DNA of 64,000 bases, from assembly GCA_938003765.1 (NCBI GenBank), contig CALKYE010000057.1, positions 22,942 through 86,941 on the forward strand, read 5' to 3'. Position numbers and translations under genes: made by a program. Shown here one piece after another: positions 54,807 to 63,959 of this stretch. How positions within the stretch are numbered: the stretch's first letter is position 1; every line of letters starts with the position of its first letter. Under the pieces are notes generated by a model. The model had not been told where the DNA came from, did no database searches, and was given only the letters and a program-made list of their open reading frames with translations. This DNA comes from an uncultured Planctomycetia bacterium (lineage in GTDB: Bacteria; Planctomycetota; UBA1135; GCA-002686595).

Positions 54807-55280
54807 TCAGCGCCGAGCCTCGCTGATCGCGAGCGACTCCCAAGCCTGCTGGGCGCTCTCCGAGCGGATCAAGCGCTCGCGCACCTCTTCGACTCCCAGC
54901 ACTCGCGCCACGTCGGCGAGGGTGCGGATGTGGAGCAACTTCTGCGAGCGCGGGATGACCAGCAACACCACCAGCCGCGTCGGCTGCGAGTCGATGCTCT
55001 CGAAGTCGAGCCCGGCCGGACGCGCGACGACGCCCATGCAGGCGACGACGCGATCGATCTGGTCCACGGCCGCGTGCGGGATGGCGATGCCGCGCTCCAT
55101 TCCCGTCGACATCGAGCGCTCGCGCGCCAGCACTTGCTCGAGCACGCTCGAGGCCAGGGCTCGCGGAACGCGTCCGCTCGCCACCAGGTGCTCGACGAGT
55201 CGGCGGATGGCGTCCCACTTGTCGGAGGGATCGAATCCGACGAGCAGGTCGTCGGGCGTGAACAACTGGCGCATCTCCAT
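54807..55280 (-). CDS. PTS system EIIA (fructose/mannitol/PtsN type) protein
   Basis: 157 aa, the size of a stand-alone EIIA type-2 domain. The phosphorylated His is H69 in GMERGIAIPHA, and LLVIPRSQKLLHIRTLADVARVL is conserved. No EIIB or EIIC gene is near, so this is more likely a regulatory PtsN-like protein than a sugar importer. Divergent from gspD, with the same strand neighbour coding a membrane protein. Ser at the second residue group of the HPr-facing side is not assessed. Confidence 0.87.
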   Translation of the reverse strand: MEMRQLFTPDDLLVGFDPSDKWDAIRRLVEHLVASGRVPRALASSVLEQVLARERSMSTGMERGIAIPHAAVDQIDRVVACMGVVARPAGLDFESIDSQPTRLVVLLVIPRSQKLLHIRTLADVARVLGVEEVRERLIRSESAQQAWESLAISEARR

Positions 55281-55498
55281 GCGCCCCGCATCCTAACCAG
55301 TGACGCGCAACGTCTGGCGCGCATCGTGCGCGAAGTGTCGTTGCGCCGGCGCCGTCGACGCGCGCGACCAGCGCTCGAGCGAGCGTTCAAAGGAGCGCGA
55401 ACGTGCTCTGCGCCGCGTGAGTGCGTGGGAAGTTTCGACGCGCGCGTACGTCTGTGCGCGTCGACGCGCGCGGTCACGCTCACCGTGATCGCGCGCGT

Positions 55499-55527
55499 TT
55501 GACAGCCCCCAGCGGCCTGCCTAGAGT
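55499..55527 (+). promoter_or_regulatory. Promoter of the type II secretion operon
   Basis: TTGACA (55499-55504), 17-bp spacer, TAGAGT (55522-55527). It is the best sigma-70 match in the window, with a start near 55534 and about 67 nt of leader before gspD. The 300-bp divergent gap between the PTS gene (55280) and gspD otherwise shows no gene. Confidence 0.65.
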
Positions 55528-55600
55528 GCCGCCGCGCCTGGCCTCGCCGACCGCGAACGCCGCGCTAAGTTTGGCCGATTCAAAGAGATACATCGCCGCA

Positions 55601-58144
55601 ATGGACCGACGCGACCGCCGCCGATCGTACGCCGCCGCCCTGCTGCTCGCCCCGCTCGCCGGTGTCGCGCCGTGCTTCGCCGCACAGTCCGACGAAGAGA
55701 TCAAGCGGGCCCAGGAGAACGCTGAACAACAGGGCCAGACGCCCGAAGATCTCGAGCGCGCCGCCAAGGAGCGCGCCGCCGGCGTGCCCGTGACCAATCC
55801 GCGCGCCAACCGCGGACCGCAGGACGTCGTGGGTCAGCCCCCCCAGCGCCCGGCGCAACCGGCCAACGTCAACGTCAACCCCGCGGCGAACCGGGGCAAC
55901 CAACCCGCGCCGCCGGTGCGACCGGCGCAACCGGCGCCGCCCCGCCCGGCCGCCGTCACGGGCGCTCAGGGGTCGTCAGGCGGCTCGCAGGGCGATGGAA
56001 CCGGCGAGCTGGTGGACATCGGCGACTTCTACCTGCTCAGCATGGACGAGCAGGGCGAGGGCATCGACCTGTTGTGGCTGACCAAGATGTGTCAGACCGC
56101 GACCGGCAAGAACCTGACGCCGGACAAGTCGGTGTCGGATCAGCTCGCGCAGGTCAAGGTGCGCATGTTCGGCCAGAAGCGCATCCCCAAGGCCGAGTTC
56201 TACGAGTTCTATCAGATCCTGATGTTCATCAACGGCTTCACCATCACCAAGGTGGGGCCGGATCACCTCGCGGTGTACTTGATCCAGGCGCTCGGCGGTC
56301 AGCCTGGCGCGCGCGGCGGAACGGCGCTGAAGGACGAAGCCATCTACGTTCTGCCCGACGAGCTCGAGCGCTACGCCGACCAGGTCGCGACGCAGATCAT
56401 CACCGTGCTGCACCTGCCGAACTACGACGTTCGCACGCTGCAGAGCACGCTGCGTCCGCTGATGCCCAACGATCAGTCGGGCAACGGGATCATGCCGGTC
56501 GGCAACACGCAGAGCGTCGTGCTGCGCGGCTTCGCTCCGAACATCGTGGCGCTCGCGCGCATCCTGCGCCTGGTCGATCAAGAGGCCGCGCGGGACACCG
56601 GCATCGCGCCGCAGTTCGAGGTGATTCCGCTCGAGTTCGCAGCGGCCGAAGACCTGGCGGACATCCTCGAGCAGTTGCTCGAAGCCCGCAAGCGCGAGAG
56701 CCAGGCTCGACGCCAGGCCAACGCGCAGGGAGCGACGGGCCAGATCCAAGGCGCCGGCGGTGAGACCAAGATCCTCACCTACCCGCGCACGAACTCGTTG
56801 CTCGTGATGGCGCTGCCGAGCGACATGACGGCCATCAAGGAGCTGATCGCGCGCCTGGACGTCGAGGTGGTCGAACCCGAGCGCACGTACCACGTGTACG
56901 CGCTCAACCACGTGAAGGCCGAGGACCTCTCCGAGGTGCTCGAGGACTTCCTGCAGAGCGCGCAGCGCGTCCAGCAGCAAGGCTCCGCGGGTCGAGGCGG
57001 CGGCGGACAAGCCGCTCCCGCTGCGACCGGCTTGACCAGCCGCGACAACGAAGTCGTGGTCGTGCCCGACGCCGCGACGAACTCACTGCTGATCGCCGCG
57101 AGCCGCCGCCGCTACGAGGAAGTGCTCGAGCTGATCCACCGCCTCGACCTGCGCCAGGATCAGGTGCTGATCGAGACGGCGCTGATCGAGCTCTCCGGGC
57201 GCGACAACCTCGACCTGGGCGTCGAACTGGGCGTCGCCGACGTCCCGGGCAGCGGCACCGGCAGCTTCGGGGTGTCGAGCTTCGGGCTCAGCACCTTCCA
57301 GGACACCGACGGCGACGGGATCCCCGACATCCGCGTGCCCGCGCTCGGCAACGGCATCACCGCGGGGATCATCGATGCGGATGACTTCTCGCTGCCCGTC
57401 CTGGTGCGCGCGCTGCGCGATCGCCAGGACACGAACGTGCTGAACGTCCCGTCGATCCTGGTCAACAACAACGGCAGCGCGACGATCAAGACGCTCGACG
57501 AGCAGCCCACCACGCAGGTCACCGCGACTGGGGTCGGCGGCCAGACGCAGGAGAACTTCCAGAACTACCAGGAGGCGGGCATCACGATGCAGATCTCGCC
57601 TTCGATCAGCGCCAGCGGCTACCTGCGACTGTCGGTTCAGCTCCAGGTGTCGAGCTTCACCGGAACCTTCAGCGGTCCGATTCCCCCGCCGCGCATCACG
57701 CGCGAAATCACCACCTCGGTCAGCGTGCCCAACGGCGACACGATGGTGATCGGCGGCATCATCGTCGACAACAAGAGCGAGCAGCGCACCTCGATCCCCT
57801 GGCTGGGCGACGTGCCCGTGCTGGGCGCGCTGTTCCGCCGCGACGTCGACAACGAGAACCGCACGACGCTCTACTTCTTCGTCACGCCGCACATCCTCAA
57901 GGACAAGAACTTCGCGGACCTCGCGGAGATCTCCTACAAGATCAAGCTCGATGCTGCGGAGAAGATCGGCGCCGACCGTGTGCGCCTGATCGACCCGGTG
58001 TTCGGCGACAAGGAAGGCGCGATCGATCTGCGCGGCTTCGAAGTGCCGCTCTACCGCAGCCCCGGCGGCGGTGAGCAGAAGTCCTCGATGGTCGGACAAG
58101 ACCCCAAAGCCGCGGCCGACGCGAAGTCTGCGGGGAACCCCTGA
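55601..58144 (+). CDS. gspD: Type II secretion system secretin GspD
   Basis: 847 aa outer-membrane channel. Signal peptide to about residue 28 (LLLAPLAGVAPCFA), a Pro/Gln-rich linker 60-130, an N0-like domain from about 140 (IDLLWLTKMCQTATGK), three N-type repeats each with E-x-AEDL-type helices, and the secretin core from about 560. Core motifs: VPSILVNNNGSATIKTL, ITREITTSVSVPNGDTMVIGG, PWLGDVPVLGALFRR. A calcium-type loop DTDGDGIPDI (568-577) is inserted before the core. First gene of the gsp operon; the T2SS pilotin and gspC are not visible here. Confidence 0.93.
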   Translation: MDRRDRRRSYAAALLLAPLAGVAPCFAAQSDEEIKRAQENAEQQGQTPEDLERAAKERAAGVPVTNPRANRGPQDVVGQPPQRPAQPANVNVNPAANRGNQPAPPVRPAQPAPPRPAAVTGAQGSSGGSQGDGTGELVDIGDFYLLSMDEQGEGIDLLWLTKMCQTATGKNLTPDKSVSDQLAQVKVRMFGQKRIPKAEFYEFYQILMFINGFTITKVGPDHLAVYLIQALGGQPGARGGTALKDEAIYVLPDELERYADQVATQIITVLHLPNYDVRTLQSTLRPLMPNDQSGNGIMPVGNTQSVVLRGFAPNIVALARILRLVDQEAARDTGIAPQFEVIPLEFAAAEDLADILEQLLEARKRESQARRQANAQGATGQIQGAGGETKILTYPRTNSLLVMALPSDMTAIKELIARLDVEVVEPERTYHVYALNHVKAEDLSEVLEDFLQSAQRVQQQGSAGRGGGGQAAPAATGLTSRDNEVVVVPDAATNSLLIAASRRRYEEVLELIHRLDLRQDQVLIETALIELSGRDNLDLGVELGVADVPGSGTGSFGVSSFGLSTFQDTDGDGIPDIRVPALGNGITAGIIDADDFSLPVLVRALRDRQDTNVLNVPSILVNNNGSATIKTLDEQPTTQVTATGVGGQTQENFQNYQEAGITMQISPSISASGYLRLSVQLQVSSFTGTFSGPIPPPRITREITTSVSVPNGDTMVIGGIIVDNKSEQRTSIPWLGDVPVLGALFRRDVDNENRTTLYFFVTPHILKDKNFADLAEISYKIKLDAAEKIGADRVRLIDPVFGDKEGAIDLRGFEVPLYRSPGGGEQKSSMVGQDPKAAADAKSAGNP

Positions 58145-58254
58145 AGCCGCGCCAACACCTCAAGCCTTCCTACTCGCCCGACGCCTCGCCGACGACGGAC
58201 AGCGCTCCGACGTACTCAGGACCTTCCGACATCCAAGCAACCCTTCATGCATCC

Positions 58255-59958
58255 ATGACGAGTTTGGCGGACATGCTGGTCGACGCGGGACTCTCGCGCG
58301 AACGGTTGGAGGAATGCCGCAGGCTGGCGGCGGAGAGCGGTGACTCGCTCGATCGCGTGATCCTGCAGCGCGAGTACCTGGCCGAGGACAAGCTGCTGCG
58401 CGTCTACGCCCAGCACCTGGGCTACGAGTTCCGCGCCTCGCTCGAGGACGTGGCGGTGCCGAGCGCGTTCGTCAACCGCGTGCCGGTGCAGTTCACGCGC
58501 AACTACAACTTGATCGCCCTCGAAGAGGACGACGCGTTGCTCAAGGTCGCGACCTGCGCGCCGCTCGATCCGCACCCGATGGACGACCTCGCCGCGCTGT
58601 ACGGCGCGGACATCGAGCCCGTCCTGGCGCCGCGCCAGGAGATCACGCAGTTGATCGGACGCGCGTACCGCCACAAGGCGGACGGCGTCGACGAGGCGCT
58701 CGCCGACGTGGCGGAGGACGGCGACATCGCGGGCTTGGCCGAGAAGATCGAGGAGGGCGAGGACGTCCTCGACACCTCGAACAAAGCGCCGATCATCAAG
58801 CTCGTCAACACGATCTTGTTCCAGGCGCTGAAGCTGCGCGCGTCCGACGTGCACTTCCACCCCTACGCGGACCGGATGCAGGTGCGCTTCCGCATCGACG
58901 GCATCCTCTACGACATGGATCCGATCCCGCGCAAAGCGCAGGAGGCGATCGTCAGCCGCGTGAAGGTCATGGGCAAGATGGACATCGCCGAGCGCCGCCT
59001 CCCGCAGGACGGCCGCGCGACGATCCGCATCGGCGACGGCGAGGTCGACGTCCGCATCAGCTCGGTGCCGACCACCAACGGCGAGCGCATCGTGATGCGC
59101 CTCCTCGACAAGACGGCGCGCCTGTACACGCTCGACGAGATCGGACTCAGCCCCGCCAACGAGGCGTTGCTGCGCGAGTTCTCCAGCTACAACCACGGCA
59201 TCATCCTCGTGACGGGCCCCACGGGTTCGGGCAAGACCACGACGCTGTACGCCGCGCTCAACGAGGTCGACACGACGCAGAAGAACGTGCTGACCATCGA
59301 GGACCCGGTCGAGTACTCGCTGGGCGGCATCAGCCAGGTCCAGGTCAACACGAAGAAGGGCCTCACGTTCGCCTCGGGACTGCGCTCGTTCCTGCGCCAG
59401 GACCCCGACGTGATGATGGTCGGTGAGATCCGCGACCTCGAGACCGCGGAAGTCGCGATCCGCGCCGCGCTCACGGGTCACCTGGTGTTCTCCACCGTTC
59501 ACACCAACGACGCGCCGAGCACGGTGACTCGTCTGGTGGACCAGGGCGTCGAGCCGTACCTCGTGTCGAGCTCGATCGTGCTGGTCGTCGCGCAACGTCT
59601 GGTGCGCACGATCTGCAAGCACTGCCGCGTGCTCGCGCCGATGAGCGACGAGTGGGCCGCCAAGTGCAAGAAGCTCGGCCTCACGCCCGCCGATCTCGAC
59701 CACAAGATCGCCTTCGGCACGGGCTGCGAGGAGTGCTTCAACTCCGGCTACGCCGGCCGCACCGCCATCTACGAGTTCATGCCGATGAGCGAGGACCTGC
59801 GCACGCTGGTGATGAACGGCGCCAACGCGACGCAGCTCAAGAAGAAGGCCATCGAGTGCGGCGTGATCACCCTGCGCGCCGACGGCGTCGACAAGGTCCG
59901 CCAGCGGCTGACCACGCCCGACGAAGTCCTGCGCGTGACGCAGTTGGACATGGAGTAG
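58255..59958 (+). CDS. gspE: Type II secretion ATPase GspE
   Basis: 567 aa assembly ATPase. N-terminal GspE_N domain (1-150), then the ATPase: Walker A GPTGSGKT (321-328), Asp box DPVEYSLGGI, Walker B MVGEIRDLETAEVA, His box LVFSTVHTND, and a C-terminal four-Cys metal site (CKHC and CEEC). Drives pseudopilus assembly at the inner membrane with GspL and GspF. The ATG is 110 bp after gspD, with GspF 22 bp later. Note that gspL is not seen in the window. Confidence 0.95.
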   Translation: MTSLADMLVDAGLSRERLEECRRLAAESGDSLDRVILQREYLAEDKLLRVYAQHLGYEFRASLEDVAVPSAFVNRVPVQFTRNYNLIALEEDDALLKVATCAPLDPHPMDDLAALYGADIEPVLAPRQEITQLIGRAYRHKADGVDEALADVAEDGDIAGLAEKIEEGEDVLDTSNKAPIIKLVNTILFQALKLRASDVHFHPYADRMQVRFRIDGILYDMDPIPRKAQEAIVSRVKVMGKMDIAERRLPQDGRATIRIGDGEVDVRISSVPTTNGERIVMRLLDKTARLYTLDEIGLSPANEALLREFSSYNHGIILVTGPTGSGKTTTLYAALNEVDTTQKNVLTIEDPVEYSLGGISQVQVNTKKGLTFASGLRSFLRQDPDVMMVGEIRDLETAEVAIRAALTGHLVFSTVHTNDAPSTVTRLVDQGVEPYLVSSSIVLVVAQRLVRTICKHCRVLAPMSDEWAAKCKKLGLTPADLDHKIAFGTGCEECFNSGYAGRTAIYEFMPMSEDLRTLVMNGANATQLKKKAIECGVITLRADGVDKVRQRLTTPDEVLRVTQLDME

Positions 59959-59980
59959 CCGCGCGAGGGGCGAGCGAAGC

Positions 59981-61258
59981 GTGCCGATCTACCAATACAA
60001 GGCCTATGTCGCCGGCGGTGGCGTGACCACGGGCGTGATCGACGCGGACACGCCGCGCGACGCGCGCGCGCGCCTGCGCCGCGACAACGTGCTGGTCAGC
60101 GAGATCCACGAGCTGCGCGGCGGCAAGCGGACCAAGGTCGCCTCCGGCGGCGAGAAGCGCGCCAGCGGGCCGAGCATCGCCGAGCGGATCAAAGCGCTGC
60201 GCAGCGCCGCGTCGAAGCCGACCAACGCGAACCTCGACATCGTCTCCGCGGCCACGCGTCAGCTCGGAACCCTGCTCTCGGCAGGCATCCCGCTGATCGA
60301 GGCGCTGCGCGCGCTGATCGAGCAGACCGAGCACCGCCAGGCGGAGACGATGTTCCGCCAACTGCGCGAGCGCGTGAGCCAGGGCTCGTCGCTCGCCGAC
60401 GCAATGGCCGAGCAACCGGCGTGGTTCAACGACCTGTACGTGAACATGGTCCGCGCGGGCCAGGCGACCGGCAACCTCGACGTCGTGTTCCGCCGCCTCG
60501 CCGACTACATGCAGGCCCAGCGCTCGCTGCGCCGCAAGGTGGTCTCGGCGCTGACCTACCCCGCGATGATGGTCGGCATCGGCATCATCGTCGTGAGCAT
60601 CTTGATGACCGCGGTGGTGCCCAAGATCACCAGCATGCTGATCGACACCGGTCAGACGCTGCCGGGGCCGACTCAGGTGCTGATCATGATCAGCAACGGC
60701 TTCAAGAATTACTGGTGGGCCGGCTGCCTCACGATCGCGTTCATCTCGTTCCTGGTCGAGCGCATCTACAACGGCTCGGAGAAGGGTCGACTGTTCATCG
60801 ACCGCAGCCTGCTGCGCATCCCCGTGATCGGCGAGCTGCTGCGCAAGCAGGCCATCGCGCGCTTCACGCACACGCTCTCGACCCTGCTCGAGAGCGGTGT
60901 TCCGGTCGTCTCGAGCCTCGAGATCACCCGCAACGTCGTGGGCAACCGCGTCATTTCGGACGCCACCGAGGTGATCCGCACGCGCATCCTCGAGGGCACC
61001 GACATCGGCACTCCCATGCGCGCCACCGGGGCCTTCCCGCCGGTCGTGTGCTACATGGTCCAGGTCGGCGAGCAGTCCGGCGAACTCGAGCAGATGCTCC
61101 AGCGCATCGGCGCGGCGTACGACGAGGAGATCGACGTCACCACGAGCCGGCTGACGAGCGTCCTCGAGCCGCTCCTGATCGTCGCCCTCGCCGTGATCGT
61201 GGGCTACATCGTGGTGGCCATCGTGCTCCCGATCCTCCGCGTCGGTCAGATCCAATAG
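59981..61258 (+). CDS. gspF: Type II secretion inner-membrane platform protein GspF
   Basis: 425 aa, GTG start giving the usual MPIYQYKAYV. Two T2SSF domains with three transmembrane helices in the expected order (about 190-210 near VSALTYPAMMVGIGIIVVSIL, 245-265 and 395-420). Recurrent glycine motifs ATRQLGTLLSAGIPLIEALRAL and THTLSTLLESGVPVVSSLE are characteristic. Placed 22 bp after gspE. Confidence 0.95.
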   Translation: MPIYQYKAYVAGGGVTTGVIDADTPRDARARLRRDNVLVSEIHELRGGKRTKVASGGEKRASGPSIAERIKALRSAASKPTNANLDIVSAATRQLGTLLSAGIPLIEALRALIEQTEHRQAETMFRQLRERVSQGSSLADAMAEQPAWFNDLYVNMVRAGQATGNLDVVFRRLADYMQAQRSLRRKVVSALTYPAMMVGIGIIVVSILMTAVVPKITSMLIDTGQTLPGPTQVLIMISNGFKNYWWAGCLTIAFISFLVERIYNGSEKGRLFIDRSLLRIPVIGELLRKQAIARFTHTLSTLLESGVPVVSSLEITRNVVGNRVISDATEVIRTRILEGTDIGTPMRATGAFPPVVCYMVQVGEQSGELEQMLQRIGAAYDEEIDVTTSRLTSVLEPLLIVALAVIVGYIVVAIVLPILRVGQIQ

Positions 61259-61401
61259 ACCTGTCTACGCCGTCGCCGCCCGGCCCCACGCGCTCATCGC
61301 GGCCGCGCTTTCCACACACCGCCGGCAGAATCCTTAACCTGAGTCGTCCGTACACGAGCCTCCTGAACGCGGCGCGCTCGAGCGCCCAACATCCGTCGCA
61401 C

Positions 61402-61845
61402 ATGAAGATTCGCACCCACCTCGCGTCGCGCGCGCGCCGCGGCTTCTCACTGGCCGAACTGATGGTCGTGATCGTGATCCTGGGCCTGATCGCGACGCTG
61501 GTCGTGCCCGAGCTCTTCGGGCGCTTCTTCCGCGCGCAGTCGGAGAAGGCCAAGATCGACATCACCGCCATCTGCCAGGCGGTCGACACCTACGCGCTGG
61601 AGAACAACGGCAAGTTCCCCGAGAGCCTCGAGGTGCTGGTCACGCCGGACGTGAACGGTCGCACCTACTTGAAGGGCCGCACCACGGTGCCCGTCGATCC
61701 GTGGCGCAACCCCTACGGCTACGAACCGCCGAGCGCGGGCCGCGACTACCGCGTCTTCAGCCTGGGCAAGGACGGCTCGTCCGGCGGCGAGGGCGAGAGC
61801 GCCGACATCGACAACTTCTCGATGCTCAACGAGACGCAGCGCTGA
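61402..61845 (+). CDS. gspG: Type II secretion major pseudopilin GspG
   Basis: 147 aa. Class III signal ending RARRG, cleavage after Gly14, then FSLAEL with Glu at +5. A GspG C-terminal calcium-binding loop is seen: DPWRNPYGY and the Gly-rich SLGKDGSSGGEGESADI. Builds the pseudopilus that pushes substrates through GspD. The ATG is 143 bp after gspF, leaving room for a promoter that was not identified. Confidence 0.93.
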   Translation: MKIRTHLASRARRGFSLAELMVVIVILGLIATLVVPELFGRFFRAQSEKAKIDITAICQAVDTYALENNGKFPESLEVLVTPDVNGRTYLKGRTTVPVDPWRNPYGYEPPSAGRDYRVFSLGKDGSSGGEGESADIDNFSMLNETQR

Positions 61846-61857
61846 GCGAACGACCAC

Positions 61858-62427
61858 GTGGACACTCCGAGGACAGGCCGGCGCGGATACACCCTGATCG
61901 AGCTCCTGCTCGTGATGGTGGCGCTCGGCCTGCTCGCGACGGTCGTCTACGTGACGTGGGAGGCGATCCTCCCGCGCACCAAGCTCAACACCGCTGTCCG
62001 CGAACTCGCGGCCACGCTGCAGGAAACGCGCTCCGACGCCGTCTCGCGCGGCGTGGCTTTCACGGTCGAGTACGCATTCGAGGAGAACGAGGAGCACCCG
62101 CGCGGCTATCGCGTCGTGACTCCGTTCCGCGCCGGCGGCGCGGGAGGACTCGCGGCGGACGACGAGGATCGCCTGGCGCTCGCGTGGAAGCGCCTGCCGG
62201 ACAACATCGAGTTCCAGTCGATCACCATCGACGGACAGCTCTACACCAAGGGCGTGGTCGTGGTGCGTTTCGATCCGCGCGGCAGCGCGAGCGACCACAA
62301 CATCGTGCTCGTGCAGAAGCCCTACGAGAACACCTACACCGTCGAGGTGCAGGCGCTCACGGGCTTCATCCACATGCAGGCCGGCGAGTTCATCCGGCAG
62401 CCGCCGAAGGACTCGGACTTCGATTGA
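61858..62427 (+). CDS. gspH: Type II secretion minor pseudopilin GspH
   Basis: 189 aa, GTG start. Prepilin signal GRRG cleaved after Gly10, then YTLIEL with Glu at +5. The C-terminal FDPRGSASDHNIVLVQ strand fits GspH. Starts 12 bp after gspG; the stop overlaps the gspI TTG by TTGA (62424-62427). Confidence 0.85.
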   Translation: MDTPRTGRRGYTLIELLLVMVALGLLATVVYVTWEAILPRTKLNTAVRELAATLQETRSDAVSRGVAFTVEYAFEENEEHPRGYRVVTPFRAGGAGGLAADDEDRLALAWKRLPDNIEFQSITIDGQLYTKGVVVVRFDPRGSASDHNIVLVQKPYENTYTVEVQALTGFIHMQAGEFIRQPPKDSDFD

Positions 62428-63020
62428 AGCTGCTATCGCTCTCCTCTGACCGCGCGCGGCGCGAGCGGCGCTCGAAAGGCTTCACGCTCGCCGAGGTCGC
62501 GGTCACGATCGCCATCGTGGGCCTCGCGCTGGCCTGGATGCTGCAGACGCTGAGCACCTCGAAGATGACCGCGGCCTACTCGCGCAACCTCAAGCTCGCG
62601 CGGGAGCTGGCCGTGTACACGCTGGGGCGCATCGAGGCCGGGCTGTACGAGGAGGAGCTCGAGAGCGAGCGCATCCAGGGGACCTACGTCGACGAGGGCT
62701 ACCCGGACTTCCAGTTCGAGGCCGTGATCGGCGACGAGAGCCTCAGCCCCGACCCCAACGACGTGCGCGCCTTCGACAACTGGCGCCACGAGCGCGACCA
62801 GCGCGAGCGCCGCTCGAGCAGCAGCGACGACGAGGAAGAAGAGTCGGAGCAGCCCTACGAGAAGGTGCAGGTGCGCGTGACGTTCCCCAAGATCGGCGAG
62901 CTGAAGAACGAGTACGTGCTCGAGCGCTGGCTGCCCTGGGCCCAGATCCACCCGGTCGATCCCGAGAGCGCGGAGGGCGAAGCCGCCTCCGGCGCCTCCA
63001 GCGGAGGAGCGAGTCGATGA
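62424..63020 (+). CDS. gspI: Type II secretion minor pseudopilin GspI
   Basis: 198 aa, TTG start coupled to the gspH stop by a 4-bp overlap. Prepilin signal ERRSKG cleaved after Gly19, then FTLAEV with Glu at +5. A long acidic/Ser/Arg linker (DQRERRSSSSDDEEEESEQP) separates the pilin body from the C-terminal strands, unusual for GspI. Coupled to gspJ by ATGA. Confidence 0.82.
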   Translation: MKLLSLSSDRARRERRSKGFTLAEVAVTIAIVGLALAWMLQTLSTSKMTAAYSRNLKLARELAVYTLGRIEAGLYEEELESERIQGTYVDEGYPDFQFEAVIGDESLSPDPNDVRAFDNWRHERDQRERRSSSSDDEEEESEQPYEKVQVRVTFPKIGELKNEYVLERWLPWAQIHPVDPESAEGEAASGASSGGASR

Positions 63021-63940
63021 AGTTCGCCCGACAGCTCGGCGCCCGCGCGGCGTTCACCTTGGTCGAGGTCCTCGTCGTTCTGCTGATCGTCAGCGGGATC
63101 ATGCTGGCCATGACGCAGCTCCTGGAGGCGGCGCGCATCAGCCGCGACACGATCCACAACATCCAGGAGACGCAGCTCGCCGGCCCCGCGATCATGGACC
63201 TGATCGAACGCGACGTGCGCGCGCTGGTGGCCTACGACCGCCCGCCCGACCAGCTCCTGCGCATCAAGAACCGCGTGATCCTCGGGCACGACGCCGATCG
63301 CATCGACTTCCTGTCCTCCACCGACAGCGTGGTGGCGACGGAGATCGACCGCAACTTCCTGCGCGCCGACCTCAACGAGGTCGGCTACATGCTGCGCGTC
63401 AATCCGGCGGACGACGAGTTCCTCGAGCTGTACCGCCGCGAGGACTTCTTCGTCGACGAGGATCCGTTCGAAGGCGGCGCGTACACCTTCCTCCACGACC
63501 ACGTCAAACACTTCGACATCCAGGTGTTCGAAGAGGACGGCCGCGACGCCAAGCCGATCGAGGAATGGGGCGTGCGCGAAGACCAGGTCGGCCTGCCCAA
63601 GCGCATCGAGATCCGCCTGACGCTCGAGATCGCGCCGCGCCTGACGCAGGAGCAGGTGCGCTTCGCGCCGGTCGACATGCGCACGATCACCTACACGCGC
63701 ATCCTGCGTTTCGGCGACGACCTCCTCGCGCAGGTCGAGATCTCGCCCTCACCGCGCATCCCGGCGCTCGGAACCCCAACCCCGTCCGGGGTCGGCGGAG
63801 GCGCCGGGGGAGTTCCGCCAGTTGACCAGAACGGTCAGCAAGGCAGCGGCCCGCCTCCGGGCGGCAGCGGTGGCCGCACTGGTGGTGGCGGCGGCACAAG
63901 CGGAGCAGGTGGCGGCCCCGCACCCGGGTCGGGTCGCTGA
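63017..63940 (+). CDS. gspJ: Type II secretion minor pseudopilin GspJ
   Basis: 307 aa. The signal is ARAA followed by FTLVEV (Glu17 at +5), so the residue before the cleavage site is Ala12, not the usual Gly. The pilin body runs to about residue 230, and a Gly/Pro-rich tail (PPPGGSGGRTGGGGGTSG-type) ends the protein. Start ATG overlaps gspI (63017-63020). GspJ with GspI, GspK and GspH caps the pseudopilus. Confidence 0.83.
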   Translation: MKFARQLGARAAFTLVEVLVVLLIVSGIMLAMTQLLEAARISRDTIHNIQETQLAGPAIMDLIERDVRALVAYDRPPDQLLRIKNRVILGHDADRIDFLSSTDSVVATEIDRNFLRADLNEVGYMLRVNPADDEFLELYRREDFFVDEDPFEGGAYTFLHDHVKHFDIQVFEEDGRDAKPIEEWGVREDQVGLPKRIEIRLTLEIAPRLTQEQVRFAPVDMRTITYTRILRFGDDLLAQVEISPSPRIPALGTPTPSGVGGGAGGVPPVDQNGQQGSGPPPGGSGGRTGGGGGTSGAGGGPAPGSGR

Positions 63941-63959
63941 CGCAAGGCGTCCCTGCGCC

